This document shows, in pieces, positions 32,701 through 42,483 of a DNA stretch of 64,000 nucleotides. Every line of letters starts with the position of its first letter. Within the stretch, counting starts at the first letter, position 1. The DNA is from Neocallimastix lanati (nom. inval.) (Eukaryota > Neocallimastigomycota > Neocallimastigomycetes > Neocallimastigales > Neocallimastigaceae): positions 56,001 to 120,000 of the forward strand of contig JACVTC010000155.1 of NCBI GenBank assembly GCA_016946835.1. The letters are read 5' to 3'. A program made the position numbers and the translations under genes. The notes under the pieces were generated by a model. The model did not search any database. It was not told the DNA's origin and saw nothing but the letters and a program-made list of their open reading frames with translations.

Positions 32701-35348
32701 GTGGTTAAGTACTTAACTTTATTGCCTATAGAAAATAATATTTCTTCTATATAAGGTAAAGGATATGCGTCTTTAATAGTAATATCATTTAATTTTCTAT
32801 AATCCACTACCATTCTCCATTTACCATTCTTTTTAGGAACGAGAATAACTGGGAACGACCATGATGATTTTGAAGGTTCTATCAATCCATTTCTTAATAA
32901 TTTACTTATTTCTTCTCTTAGTATACTCATTTGCTTCTTATTTGCTACTCGATACATTCTTTGTTTAATTGGCATTCGACCACTTATGATTTTTATTTTA
33001 TGACTTAGTAATTTCGATTTACCTAAATCATCTGTATCAAGTGCTAATACATTTATATTATTTAATAATAAAAACTTTAGTTTATTTCTAATTTTTGTTG
33101 GTGCTTTCGCCGCAATTTCATGAATAGTTATTTCCTTTACACTTTTAAAATTCTTAACAGTATTTTCAATAGAAATATCAATATTTTTGATTACACTGTT
33201 TTCATAATTCTTTTTATCATTAATTTCATTTATTTTTGTTAATAAAGAATAATTATTTTGTAAAGAATTTTTATTATCTTTTTTGTTACCACTTATAACG
33301 AAATCATTAATATCTTTAACATGATGATTAATTTCGAAAGAATTTTTATTATTAACATCTTCATTAAAAATTGTGGAAAAATTTTTATCACTAATAGTAT
33401 TATCAACATCTTTAGAAACTATATTATCATTATTATCATTACAAAAATTTTCAGAAGGTTTATCAGTATTAATATTATTTTTATTAAGGTTTTCAGAAAG
33501 ATTATTAATATTATTTTTATTAAGGTTTTCAGAAAGATTATTAATATTATTTTTATTAAAAATTTCAGAAAAATTATTAATATTATTTTTATTTCCAAAA
33601 ATATTATAAGGATTATTAGTATTATTAATCCTATTTAAGTTTTCATAAATATTATTAATATTATCTAAATCTTTAGAAATATTATCAGTATTATTAACAT
33701 CATATAAATTTTTAGAGAAATTATTAATATTATTTTTATTATTAAAATTTTCAGAAGAACAATTTTTATTATTAATACTAATCGAATTATTGATATTATT
33801 TTTATTAATAGGTTTTTCAAAAATATTATTAATTCTATTATTAAAAATTTTATTAGAAAAATTTTTACTATTAAAATTTTTATTAGATAGATTTTTACTA
33901 GAAAAATTTTTATTAGAAAAATTTTCGATATTATTATTATTATCGATATTAATTTCATTTGGATTATCATGATTATTTATAGTATTAAAATTTTTGTTAG
34001 TATTATTATTATTAATATCTTTATTAGAAGAACAATTATTATTATAAATTTTAGAAATTTTATCATTATTAATTTTACATCCAAATACATTCTTTAAATA
34101 ATTATCATTATTATTTATATTGCAAAAATTATTTCCATCTTTATCATTATGATTTCCAAAGGAATTATCAATATCATTATTATCATTATTTTCTTCATAT
34201 AAAATTTGAATATATTTATCTTCGGTGGTTAATAAATAATCAACTAGCACATCTTTATTCAATTCTTCTTCGAATTCATCTTTAATATCATCTTCTTCAT
34301 CTTCTATTTCGGTCACACTTTCAAAACTTCCTATCTTTCGTATCTCATCTGTTTTTTGATACAAGGTGTGATCAGAGAAGTCCATAATAATCTTCATTCT
34401 AGCTAGCGCATCCACACCAATTAATACTTGGAAAATATCATCTTTTTCAACCAATCTAAAGATTTCCTTAGAAGTAATATTTCCAATTGTTATTTCTATT
34501 TCATATAATTTTGAGATGAGCGTGGTATTAGTACAAGCTTGATATAAAGTTTCTTTAATAGCAGAAATTGGTTTAAATGGAATTTTATTATTTATCATGA
34601 AGGTTTTGGTGATCATATTAATAGAAGAACAGGAATCTAAATATACTGTAGTTTCTACGTTTTCTACCTTACATTTTGTTTTTACAATCTTATCTTTCTT
34701 AATTGTTGATAAGATTGTTTCTTCATCTTCTATAATTGTTGTAAACTTTAAGGCTTTTGATAATTCAGTTCTCAATTTAGGATTGATATTGAGCAACTGT
34801 CCGATGGTAATATTAGCGAACTTATTTCCAATATCGTCCACTATATTATAATTATCTTGATTTCCTGTTATTTTTAATTTTTTTGTAATATTTTCCTTAT
34901 TGGATTTTTCTACCTTTTTTTCACTTGGAAGTTGTATTTCTTTAGCTAATTCTTTTATTTCTTTTGCTCTTTCTTTCTTGTTTCTTCTTTTTGCTTCTTC
35001 AATTGAGGGTTCATTTATAAAAGATGGATCAAGATGATTTAACGCTTCTGTTTCTTTTTGATTTTCATTTCCTTTATTATTACTATTAGTTTCACTTTCT
35101 GGTTCCATTTCCATTTGTTCCTGATTATTTGATGGAACTTTAATTGGTTGAGGATTTTCTTTTAAACTTTTCTTAGTTGCTTTCTTATATGGTTTATTTT
35201 CATTAGTTTTTCTACTTCTTCTTTCAGCTACAATGGCTATTTCTTTATTATCTTCTATATTCGAAGATTCTTTAGTTCCAGTAAGTGAATTAGTTAAAAG
35301 AGTTGTATTGGTTTGATTTATGGGAGTATTCCTTCTCCCATTTAGAAG
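29769..35348 (-). CDS. pol: A1 pol polyprotein: protease, RT, RNase H, integrase
   Basis: The frame is open from the frameshift site; the first ATG is at 35114 (1781 codons from there). Residues from that Met: protease near 155 with unusual VYLDSCSSINMI (Asp-Ser-Cys); Asn-rich insert about 340-640; RT about 720-960 with KWRMVVDYRKLND, TLDLFSGFHQI and IYMDDLVIF; RNase H with LIRTDASLDGIGG and LYTDHKPLIG; a second Asn-rich insert of about 250 residues. Integrase follows with an H-H-C-C finger (HSVGHEGYY...CHDC) and D-D-E core (GLDIIGPLP, ITDNGPQFT, HPESNGQVEN), ending in FEPGDLVLVRN without a chromodomain. It would be made as a gag-pol fusion in the virus-like particle. No stop or missing catalytic residue was seen, so it may be active. 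Confidence 0.9.
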   Translation of the reverse strand, partial: LLNGRRNTPINQTNTTLLTNSLTGTKESSNIEDNKEIAIVAERRSRKTNENKPYKKATKKSLKENPQPIKVPSNNQEQMEMEPESETNSNNKGNENQKETEALNHLDPSFINEPSIEEAKRRNKKERAKEIKELAKEIQLPSEKKVEKSNKENITKKLKITGNQDNYNIVDDIGNKFANITIGQLLNINPKLRTELSKALKFTTIIEDEETILSTIKKDKIVKTKCKVENVETTVYLDSCSSINMITKTFMINNKIPFKPISAIKETLYQACTNTTLISKLYEIEITIGNITSKEIFRLVEKDDIFQVLIGVDALARMKIIMDFSDHTLYQKTDEIRKIGSFESVTEIEDEEDDIKDEFEEELNKDVLVDYLLTTEDKYIQILYEENNDNNDIDNSFGNHNDKDGNNFCNINNNDNYLKNVFGCKINNDKISKIYNNNCSSNKDINNNNTNKNFNTINNHDNPNEINIDNNNNIENFSNKNFSSKNLSNKNFNSKNFSNKIFNNRINNIFEKPINKNNINNSISINNKNCSSENFNNKNNINNFSKNLYDVNNTDNISKDLDNINNIYENLNRINNTNNPYNIFGNKNNINNFSEIFNKNNINNLSENLNKNNINNLSENLNKNNINTDKPSENFCNDNNDNIVSKDVDNTISDKNFSTIFNEDVNNKNSFEINHHVKDINDFVISGNKKDNKNSLQNNYSLLTKINEINDKKNYENSVIKNIDISIENTVKNFKSVKEITIHEIAAKAPTKIRNKLKFLLLNNINVLALDTDDLGKSKLLSHKIKIISGRMPIKQRMYRVANKKQMSILREEISKLLRNGLIEPSKSSWSFPVILVPKKNGKWRMVVDYRKLNDITIKDAYPLPYIEEILFSIGNKVKYLTTLDLFSGFHQIPMEKEDRDKTCFTTMFGNYNYKVMPFGLCNAPATFQREMNRIFLPLIGKCMFIYMDDLVIFSDTLEQHILDLQKVFDIIKENGLKANLSKCHFIKQEVEVLGHILSTEGIKPVPKKVDVISKWESPKNITQLRSFLGAIGYYRKFIKDFAIIAQPLFKLLKKNIKYIWDDITEERFKILKEKLIEAPILKYPDYDKQFLIRTDASLDGIGGVLMQKDKDNIEHPIQYISRSLKPTEINYSITDLEGTAAYYCCLKFKPYFSGNKFDTILYTDHKPLIGLFNNKEPNNARQARWVITFSMLKIVVKYEQGKKNVIADALSRLIPDSKNINKEIKNNTLFIHLNNNENINYDSIENINRMNNTNKNDYPLNNISEENNYVNFNKNNLDNNIINSLNKLNNNNNNNNNNYIFKNLNNNSSVNSYYEKFNNNNNNNDKNFYLENFNNNCNNSSNDIKNFSKEFCNLNQNNIKNFSEKLNYNNINKNCIKNFYENNFDKNPLIDISENSYNKNLNICNSKINDNYNENNINLNKSKDNNNLENYYILNKDSIENNFNENEIIFVTTNDDSNNTEVEELNNSIAIKEYLKKKIIIIDNIKYFKDGENIRKFVENKEEKIELLLAAHSVGHEGYYKTYDRLKRKYYWENMSKDVELLVKTCHDCQMNRPQPINRGTESFATKPGLPFTRVGLDIIGPLPITKSNNKYIIVLVDYFTKWVEAEPFPTIESKDVIKFLTNVFSRHGIPEILITDNGPQFTSNATKGFLDLYNVYVHYISTYHPESNGQVENRNREIIKYIRLLGGTEKNWDEILPVALWALRTCKSEVTKFSSFELLYGRTDLQPFELTIAYNDRNINETFDEYLIRKFTTHHKWIMEATANIDNANKLWENRRKQQKSMNTVFEPGDLVLVRNFSRRKLDPFYTGPFRIVQMNYNTACICDIYTGEIADRNVHQKNLVHYYTWYNQTSGDEVSS
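35320..35341 (-). promoter_or_regulatory. Frameshift-stimulating hairpin of A1
   Basis: The minus strand ATGGGAG (35341-35335), loop AAGGAATA, CTCCCAT (35326-35320) is a perfect 7-bp stem. It starts 6 nt after the slippery heptamer. Confidence 0.75.
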
Positions 35349-36669
35349 TTTAAAGGTTGATTATTGTTATTAAAGAAATTTTGGTTATTATTAATAGGAT
35401 CTATGTTATTATGATTAGGATTTGAACTGTTATAACTAGTATTATTATAATTAGTATTAACATTAAAGTTTCCATTTGAGTTATAATTATTTACATTATT
35501 AGTATTAATATTAGAGTTTCTATTTAAATTACTAATATTATAATTACCATCATAGTTATTATTATTGTTTAGGTTATGATTTCTGTTTGTATTGCTGTTA
35601 TTTGTAATGTAGAGATTATTGTTATTAAGTCTTCCAGTAGCTTCCATATCAGCTAGTTCTTGATAAGTATAAGGACAATCTTGCATCCTATGACCAGGTT
35701 GATGACATTTAAAACAATTTAGATTAATATTATTAGACATAAAATTTTGATTTCTTAAATTATTTTTAATTCCGGGTACTTTATTATTGCTAAAATTATT
35801 ATTCATGTTGTTAAAATTTGGATTATTGTTATTATAATTATTACCACTATTATAACCATTTCGGAAATGATTTATATTTCTGTTATTAATAGAGTTATTA
35901 TAATTATTATTATAAGAATTTCGATAATTATTATTATAATTATTTGAATGATTATAACCATTATTTTTATTATAATTATTATAATTATTATAGTTATAAT
36001 TATTATAATTAGAGCGATAATTATTGTATTCATAATTATTAGGATTGTCATAATTTCTATTATTATAATTATTACTATAATTATTTGGAAAAATAGAATT
36101 TAGACCTCCATAAGTATTGGTAAACATAACGACATTTCTATTTCTATTGGGCATTTCAGAAGCAGTCTCTGCAAGTTCAGCTATTTTAAATGCTTCTTCT
36201 AAATTAGCTGGTTGAGAAGTTATTACTTCCTTTCTAGCATATGGACGACTTAATAATGAATCCGTGTAATCATTAATAGTAATAAATGCTTGACTTTCTG
36301 GAGTAAGTGATCCGTATAATTTACCGTATCTCCAGTTAAAGTCTTTAATTGATTCACCCTTTTGTATTTTGAGTGATTTTAGGTTAAAGCATTTTTCTTG
36401 AGGAGTAATATCTAAAAATTTTTCAATGGCAGTTTTAATATCCGTAATACTTGGATATATGATCATTTCAGCCTCTTCATCTTCTTCTTTAAGATCTTCA
36501 ATTACTCCTTTTAATCGTCCAGGAACACATTCTTTTGCCCAAGCAAACATTTTTCTAGGGTCATCAATATCTGAGAGTTCCATTACCCTATTGAACTCTT
36601 CAGCCCATGATTCTATGTCCCTATCGAAACTACCAAGTCGTGGCAATAATTTAGCTATTTCGCTAATCT

Positions 36670-36673
<4 letters not shown>
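35342..36673 (-). CDS. gag: A1 gag (capsid with Asn-rich tail and zinc knuckle)
   Basis: I take the start as ATG 36673 (MKISEIAKLLPRLGSF) because the upstream ATG at 36718 merely adds a poly-Lys stretch encoded by a homopolymer. The N-terminal 170 residues are Ty3/gypsy capsid-like (WAEEFNRVMELSD, DFNWRYGKLYGSL, ANLEEAFKIAELAE). About 130 residues of Asn/Tyr repeats follow, then a CX2CX4HX4C knuckle (CFKCHQPGHRMQDC) and another Asn-rich tail. Translation ends two codons after the slippery heptamer. The role is particle assembly and RNA packaging, with most ribosomes terminating here and a minority shifting into pol. Confidence 0.9.
35348..35354 (-). promoter_or_regulatory. -1 ribosomal frameshift site (T_TTA_AAC) between A1 gag and pol
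   Basis: In the gag frame the end reads CCT TTA AAC TTC TAA, giving the classical X_XXY_YYZ heptamer. A -1 slip enters the pol frame, which is open through the gag stop. The decayed copy A2 keeps the heptamer (63553-63559). Confidence 0.8.
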
Positions 36674-36700
<27 letters not shown>

Positions 36701-36747
36701 AAGAACACAAAAGAACACAAAATTGCTTAAATAGAAACGAATATAAA

Positions 36748-36788
<41 letters not shown>

Positions 36789-36907
36789 TGGATATATATA
36801 TATTTTATTTTTATTTATTTTATTTAAAATATAGTTTTATAATGAAATTTATTTTCTAATATTTATATATATATATAGATTTTAACAAAAAAAAATGATA
36901 AAGAAAA

Positions 36908-36942
<35 letters not shown>

Positions 36943-37134
36943 AGGAAAGATAAATATTATGGAGAAAATATATTTATATATTTTCTTTTATTAATAAAGA
37001 ACAATAAAGAACACAAAATTTCTTTTATAGAAACGAAGATTTAGATTTTTTTTTTTTTTTTTTTTTTATTATTTAATATTATTTAAAAATTGTGTTTTAC
37101 AGGAAATTTATTTATAATTTATAAGTATATATAT

Positions 37135-37179
<45 letters not shown>

Positions 37180-37315
37180 TTTTAACAAAAAAAATAAATG
37201 ATAAGTAAATCCTGTTAAAAGGAAAATAATTATTATAGAAGATATTTTTTTTATATGGATTTTTAAAAAAAATGATGAAGTAAATCTTATTAAAAAGGAA
37301 GACAAATATTAATGA

Positions 37316-37366
<51 letters not shown>

Positions 37367-37375
37367 CAAATTCCA
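36674..37375 (-). repeat. A1 leader repeats with poly(A) tracts (poly(T) on plus strand)
   Basis: Five T-runs of about 18-40 (near 36672, 36750, 36911, 37046, 37140 and 37321) alternate with similar spacers ('attttaacaaaaaaaatgataa', 'aaagaacacaaaa'). This looks like degenerate tandem duplication. In the sense RNA they are poly(A) runs just upstream of gag. Confidence 0.7.
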
Positions 37376-38141
37376 AATGAAGAATAGTTTTTAGCGATAG
37401 AAAAGGCTTGTTAGTAGAATTATTATTATATAAATTAGTATATTTTTTTTGTATATATTTTAATAAGGGACAATCAAATATATGTTATAACTTTATTATT
37501 ATTTTCGATTCCCGCAAGCATTTACTCTGCGTCTTTCGACCTCCACTATTTAACCGTCAGTTCCAAGTAACCTTTAACTGTTCCTGCCTATTGAAACAAG
37601 GGCTTTATGGATTTTTCAATTAAAGGTCTGATATTGAAACCTTATTAAATAGCGCTCTACTCCCCCGCTTATACAAGTAAACGCTCTTATCTACTCTCTA
37701 ATAAAAAGTTATTTTAATAATTTATTATACCTGAATTTAATCAAGCCACTAATAAATTACCATATATTGTATATTCCCGGAAGACGATGCTGATTTTAGA
37801 AATAATTAATAATAATAATTTTTATTTAATTAATAATACGGAATTACTTAATTCACCTATCCCAATCGATGAGCCTTTAGCTATAGAGTTTTTCATCTAA
37901 CAGCCGCTCTCCCTGATGGTAGGTACTGAATGAATTTAGTATTCTAATATTAAGAAAATAAAAATTTAAAATTAATAATTATAAAACTTATTTATTATTG
38001 TTGAATAAAACTAATTATTCCAAGTTTTTCAATATCTTGAAAAATCCTCTTGATAGACTTTCCAGATAGAACAAACTCTCTTGATGGAAGTAATTATTTT
38101 AATAATAAATAAGAATTGAGCGGAAGTGCTCTTCTAAAATG

Positions 38142-38172
<31 letters not shown>

Positions 38173-38226
38173 ATTATTATAATAATATTATTATTATAAT
38201 AACTATTATTATATATAAATAATATA

Positions 38227-38258
<32 letters not shown>

Positions 38259-38534
38259 ATATTATTATTATTTTTATTATTATTATAAGTAAAAATAAAT
38301 GTTTTATTATAACAAATAAAATTTACGAATTAAGTTTCACAAAAAAAAATTTTTTTTTTTTTTGTATAAAATTTGTGTAACTAAGTAAAATAAATTAAAT
38401 AATTTTTCCAAAAAAAAAAGTTTAAGTTTTATAAATTTTATATTCCCTATAACAAAATAATAAGTTTAAATAAAAAAAATTATATGTTTAATATTTATTC
38501 TAAGGTTTCTTTTCATCTTATAATGTGTTTCAGG
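37376..38534 (-). other. A1 5' leader, non-coding
   Basis: 37500-38110 is clearly less AT-rich than its surroundings and has no long frame. It is probably structured untranslated RNA between primer-binding site and gag. 38140-38480 is poly(T)/AT microsatellite. Confidence 0.5.
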
Positions 38535-38552
38535 CGCCCGGATTCTCCACCA
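38535..38552 (-). other. A1 primer-binding site
   Basis: The minus strand reads TGGTGGAGAATCCGGGCG, 8 nt inside the 5' LTR. The inferred tRNA 3' end is CGCCCGGATTCTCCACCA. The species is not identified. Confidence 0.7.
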
Positions 38553-38560
38553 AATTTTTA

Positions 38561-40220
38561 TGATACGGGCTGGGGTTGAAACACTAAGATATTCAAAACA
38601 AAAAAAATAAATATTAACACATAACTATAAAAATAAATTTGGAAACAAGAAAAAAAATTAAATTTTAAAATATTCTTTATTTAAATTTAAAATTAAAATT
38701 ATTTGTTCCAAGTATTAAAAAGAAAGAAATTTATTCTTCTTTTTATACTTTTATTTTAATACATTTTATTTATTATTAATATATTCTTTATAAAAAAAAA
38801 AAAACTATTATAACTATTTTATTTTAATTTTTAACTATTATTTTAAATTATTTTTTAAAAAAAAAAAATAACATTTATTAAATAAAAATATAAAAAAATT
38901 AATTTGGAGCTTGTATCACGAAGGGCATTCCAGGCGGTAGCTTCTTCATGATATTGTTATTCAGAGAGAAAATTATACAGAATTGATATTTTCTGTATTT
39001 TAGATCATTTTTATTATTGGAATTCTTCTGTATTTTAGTTCATTTTTATTTTAATAAAGATTTAATTTATTTTTAATTTTGTTTTATTTTTAGTTTATTT
39101 CAAAGGTTTTAGAAAATATTATACAGAAACTTATAATTCTGTATTTTACATCAAATATTTATTGAAATAGGTTTTTATTATTCTTAATATAAAAATAAGA
39201 ATTAGTAATGATTTAAATATTATATAATTTTTAATAAGAATATTTAGTAATAATTTTTATTATATTTAATATTAATAAAATATTTAATAATTATTTTTAT
39301 TAGATTTGATATTAATAAAAGATTTTAATAAGAATATTTAATAATAATTTTTATTATATTTAATATTAATAAAAGAATTTTATAAGAATATTTAATAATA
39401 ATTTTTATTATAAAAGATTTTAATAAGAATATTTAATAATAATTTTTATTATATTTGATATTAATAAAAGAAATTTATAAGAATATTTAATAATAATTTT
39501 TATCATATTTGATATTAATAAAAGATTTTAATAAGAATATTTAATAATAATTTTTATTAGATTTGATATTAATAAAAGAATTTTATAAGAATATTTAATA
39601 ATAATTTTTATTATAAAAGATTTTAATAAGAATATTTAATAATAATTTTTATTATATTTAATATTAATAAAAGATTTTTATTAGAATATTTAATAATTTT
39701 TATTATATTTGATATTAATAAAAGATTTTAATAAGAATATTTAATAATAATTTTTATTATATTTAATATTAATAAAAGAATTTTATAAGAATATTTAATA
39801 ATAATTTTTATTATAAAAGATTTTAATAAGAATATTTAATAATAATTTTTATTATATTTAATATTAATAAAAGAATTATATAAGAATATTTAATAATAAT
39901 TTTTATTATAAAAGATTTTAATAAGAATATTTAATAATAATTTTTATTATATTTGATATTAATAAAAGATTTTTATTAGAATATTTAATAATTTTTATTA
40001 TATTTAATATTAATAAAAGAAATTTATAAGAATATTTAATAATAATTTTTATTATATTTAATATTAATAAAAGAAATTTATAAGAATATTTAATAATAAT
40101 TTTTTATTATATTTGATATTAATAAAAGATTTTAATAAGAATATTTAATAATAATTTTATTTTATTATTATTAAGAGTATTTAATAGGAAATACAAGGTA
40201 TTTAGTGACACCCCGTATCA
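38561..40220 (-). repeat. 5' LTR of A1 (1660 bp)
   Basis: TGATACGGGC...CCCCGTATCA on the plus strand. It contains a shorter version of the A/T array (39220-40150). The right end abuts the ACTC target duplication in element B. Confidence 0.9.
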
Positions 40221-40224
40221 ACTC

Positions 40225-40784
40225 ATAACTAGTAAATTAGTAACTATGGTTCAATGGTAAGTTACCATAACCATCGGGCTGAACTCTTAGGGTTCGACAC
40301 CCACTCTTTACAAATTTTAATAACTTTTTATTTATTATAACTAGAATATTAAAGAAATTACTAGTGTTTATCGGTTAAACAATTGAACCGATAAAACTAG
40401 AAAAATCTATTTTATTAATATTTTTTATCATTTTTTATCTAAGATTCATTTTCTAGAAAGAAAACTTGTTTTCTTTAATTTTCTTTAATTTTCTTTTATT
40501 TCTAATAATTACTAATAACAACTGATAACTTAAAATAATTAATTTTCCTGAAAAACTATAAATAGGTGTAAAATTTCATAATAAAATATTTTTACTTGTG
40601 CTTTTATTAATTAATTTTAAAGTAATTTAAAATATTACAATGATTAATTAATAAAATAATAATTTATATTTTTACTAATAAAAAAACTTATTTTAATAAA
40701 ACATATTTTGAATTACTTTAATGTCGAGAACCTTTTGTGTAAAAAACCTTATAACAATCTTAAGTAACATTAAGATTTGTTACA
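40225..40784 (+). repeat. Remainder of element B 5' LTR
   Basis: Matches 45703-46262. It contains the tRNA-like box (A box at 40247, B box at 40291), a TATA box TATAAATA (40557-40564) and the putative transcript start near 40598. Confidence 0.9.
40557..40564 (+). promoter_or_regulatory. TATA box of element B LTR
   Basis: TATAAATAG lies 41 nt upstream of GTGCTTTTATT, the segment complementary to the primer-binding site. The same arrangement occurs in the 3' LTR (near 46035). Confidence 0.6.
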
Positions 40785-40794
40785 ATAAAAGCAC
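40784..40794 (+). other. Putative self-priming site of element B
   Basis: AATAAAAGCAC spans the LTR end and is the exact reverse complement of GTGCTTTTATT at 40598-40608 in the LTR. The usual TGG of a tRNA-primed site is absent. Tf1-type elements self-prime with 11 paired nt in exactly this arrangement. Confidence 0.65.
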
Positions 40795-40829
40795 CCTTTG
40801 ACAAAAAACACGAAACCTTCCCGAGACAA

Positions 40830-40932
40830 ATCTACTCTTTTGGAATCTACTCTTTTAAGAATCTACTTTTTTGGAATCTACTCTTTTGGAATCTACTCTT
40901 TTGGAATCTTCTCTTTTGGAATCTACTCTTTT
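40830..40932 (+). repeat. 15-bp tandem repeat in element B leader
   Basis: About seven copies of GGAATCTACTCTTTT with small changes. The surrounding frame (40798-41031) is open but low in complexity and probably not coding. Confidence 0.8.
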
Positions 40933-41224
40933 AAAACTTTAAACAACTCTTGGTTTACCGCTAATAATTATATTATCACTAAAACAATATTTTTTCTGTG
41001 GAATACTTCCTTAAAAAAATTCTATTCTTGAATCTAGTATCTTTTAGATTATTTCTTTTTATAGGTTATCTACCTTTCTTTTGCATTCCTTCTTTACTCA
41101 AATTCTTGCCCAATTTTTCCTTAGATTCTTCGCTTACTCTTTATTATAAACATACTTTCAAATTAAATTCTATCTACCTTTGGATTCCTCTTTGAAACTC
41201 TACCTATACCTTTTGGATTTTAAT

Positions 41225-41255
<31 letters not shown>

Positions 41256-41374
41256 TTATTAAATGAATATATAACCCTAACCCTATATTTTATAATATAT
41301 TTAAGTGAATGAATATAATATATTTAAGTGAATGAATATATAGTATCTTAGATAAAAACTATAATATAATTAAT

Positions 41375-41590
41375 TGAACAAATGTACTATTTATTAGATA
41401 AATTTATAGTAAAATTAATTGAACAAATATACTATTTATTAGATAAATTCTATAGTAAAATTAATTGAACAAATATACTATTTATTAGATAAATTCAATA
41501 GTAAAATTAATTGAACAAATATATTATTTATTAGATAAATTTATAGTAAAACTAATTGAACAAATATACTATTTATTAGATAAATTCTGA
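41375..41590 (+). repeat. 45-46 bp tandem repeat in element B leader
   Basis: Nearly five copies of a unit starting GAACAAATATACTATTTATT and ending AAAATTAATT. Confidence 0.8.
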
Positions 41591-41713
41591 AAGAAAATTA
41601 AGTGGACATATACATAATTTTAGATAAAATTTAACTATAATCTAAGTGAAAGAATATAATATATTTTAAGATAAATTAATACTTAAAACTAAATACATAT
41701 ATTAATAATTAGC

Positions 41714-41723
41714 TAAATAATTT

Positions 41724-41762
<39 letters not shown>

Positions 41763-41945
41763 AAAAAAAAAAAAAAAAATTTTTAATAAAATTTACTAAT
41801 AAGGAGAATCTGTATAGACAATCCTTATTCTCTTTTATTCTTTTTATTTAATTTCTTAATTTTGTGTTGGCCCTCGCTGGTAGGCTCAGACGTAAGTCCT
41901 ACATTTCAGCTCTTTCAGTTAAAATTCACTGAAAGAACAGCAACA

Positions 41946-41988
<43 letters not shown>

Positions 41989-42483
41989 TTTTTTAATTTT
42001 TAATAAGTTTTCGTGTCCATCTTTTTTAAGGTAATACGATAAATATACTAGGAGCGGTTAGAGCTCATAAACAGAGTTTCGGCGTATATTAACTAGTTTC
42101 AGTAGGTTAGAAACTATAGTCGTTAATTATTTGAATATAAACGGGCTTCAAAACCCTAGAGTGTAAAGAGAGTGTGGATTAAAAGAGAACCACATCCTAC
42201 CAACCAACTTCAACAGTTCGGTGGTTGCTCTATTCGAATAAGCTCTGGCGAATAAGGAACTATAGTCACCGAAGGCTATAGGTTGGTCGTGAAGGTAAAG
42301 CGACATTAAAATATATAGTTTTTAATTTTATTTTGAGGTCTAGTATATACCTCTAGTTAGTAGCTTTTGCCGGTTTTTTTTAGTTGTAAGGCATTAAAAG
42401 CGAAATTTAAATTGTATTTACCTTAAATAAAAGTTCTTCAATAATTAAATTATCAAATAAATCTATTTTGAAAAAGCAAGAAA
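41714..42483 (+). other. Element B proximal leader: poly(A) tracts and structured, GC-richer RNA
   Basis: Poly(A) runs lie at 41730-41779 and 41948-41986. Between them is a segment bounded by TTTTGTGTTG (near 41862) and its exact inverse CAACACAAAA (near 41941), with an inner hairpin CTTTCAGT/ACTGAAAG. 42040-42310 is markedly GC-richer, with paired motifs such as CTATAGTCACC/GGCTATAG, and ends about 170 nt before the gag ATG. This is consistent with packaging or translation structures. Confidence 0.5.

Larger units (their letters stand above)
26714..40220 (-). mobile_element. Element A1: apparently intact Ty3/gypsy retrotransposon
   Basis: Flanked by ACTC (26710-26713 and 40221-40224) inside the 5' LTR of element B. 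LTR ends are TGATACGGG...CCCGTATCA. Minus-strand order: 5' LTR 38561-40220, primer-binding site, leader with poly(A) tracts, gag, -1 frameshift signal, pol (protease, RT, RNase H, integrase), purine tract GCGGGGAGATTA, 3' LTR 26714-29756. Both ORFs are open. Outside the tandem array the LTRs look identical, so insertion is recent. Confidence 0.9.

Noticed and set aside
33321-33972. Plus-strand frames rich in Ile/Leu/Phe, membrane-protein-like
   Set aside because: They are the complement of the Asn-rich repeats in A1 pol; AAT/AAC codons read as ATT/GTT on the other strand.
34597-34851. Plus-strand 84-codon frame that recurs at 62802-63056
   Set aside because: It recurs because A1 and A2 are copies. 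It is antisense to the protease region and has no independent support.
37408-37623. 71-codon plus-strand frame in the A1 leader
   Set aside because: It is antisense to the element and has no homology. The GC-richer composition is better explained as structured leader RNA.
40798-41031. 77-codon frame with FGIYS repeats
   Set aside because: It is a translation of a 15-bp tandem repeat in the B leader; there is no evidence of translation.
41273-41286. Telomere-like AACCCTAACCCTA
   Set aside because: Only two units occur, inside the leader of element B. No array or chromosome end is present.
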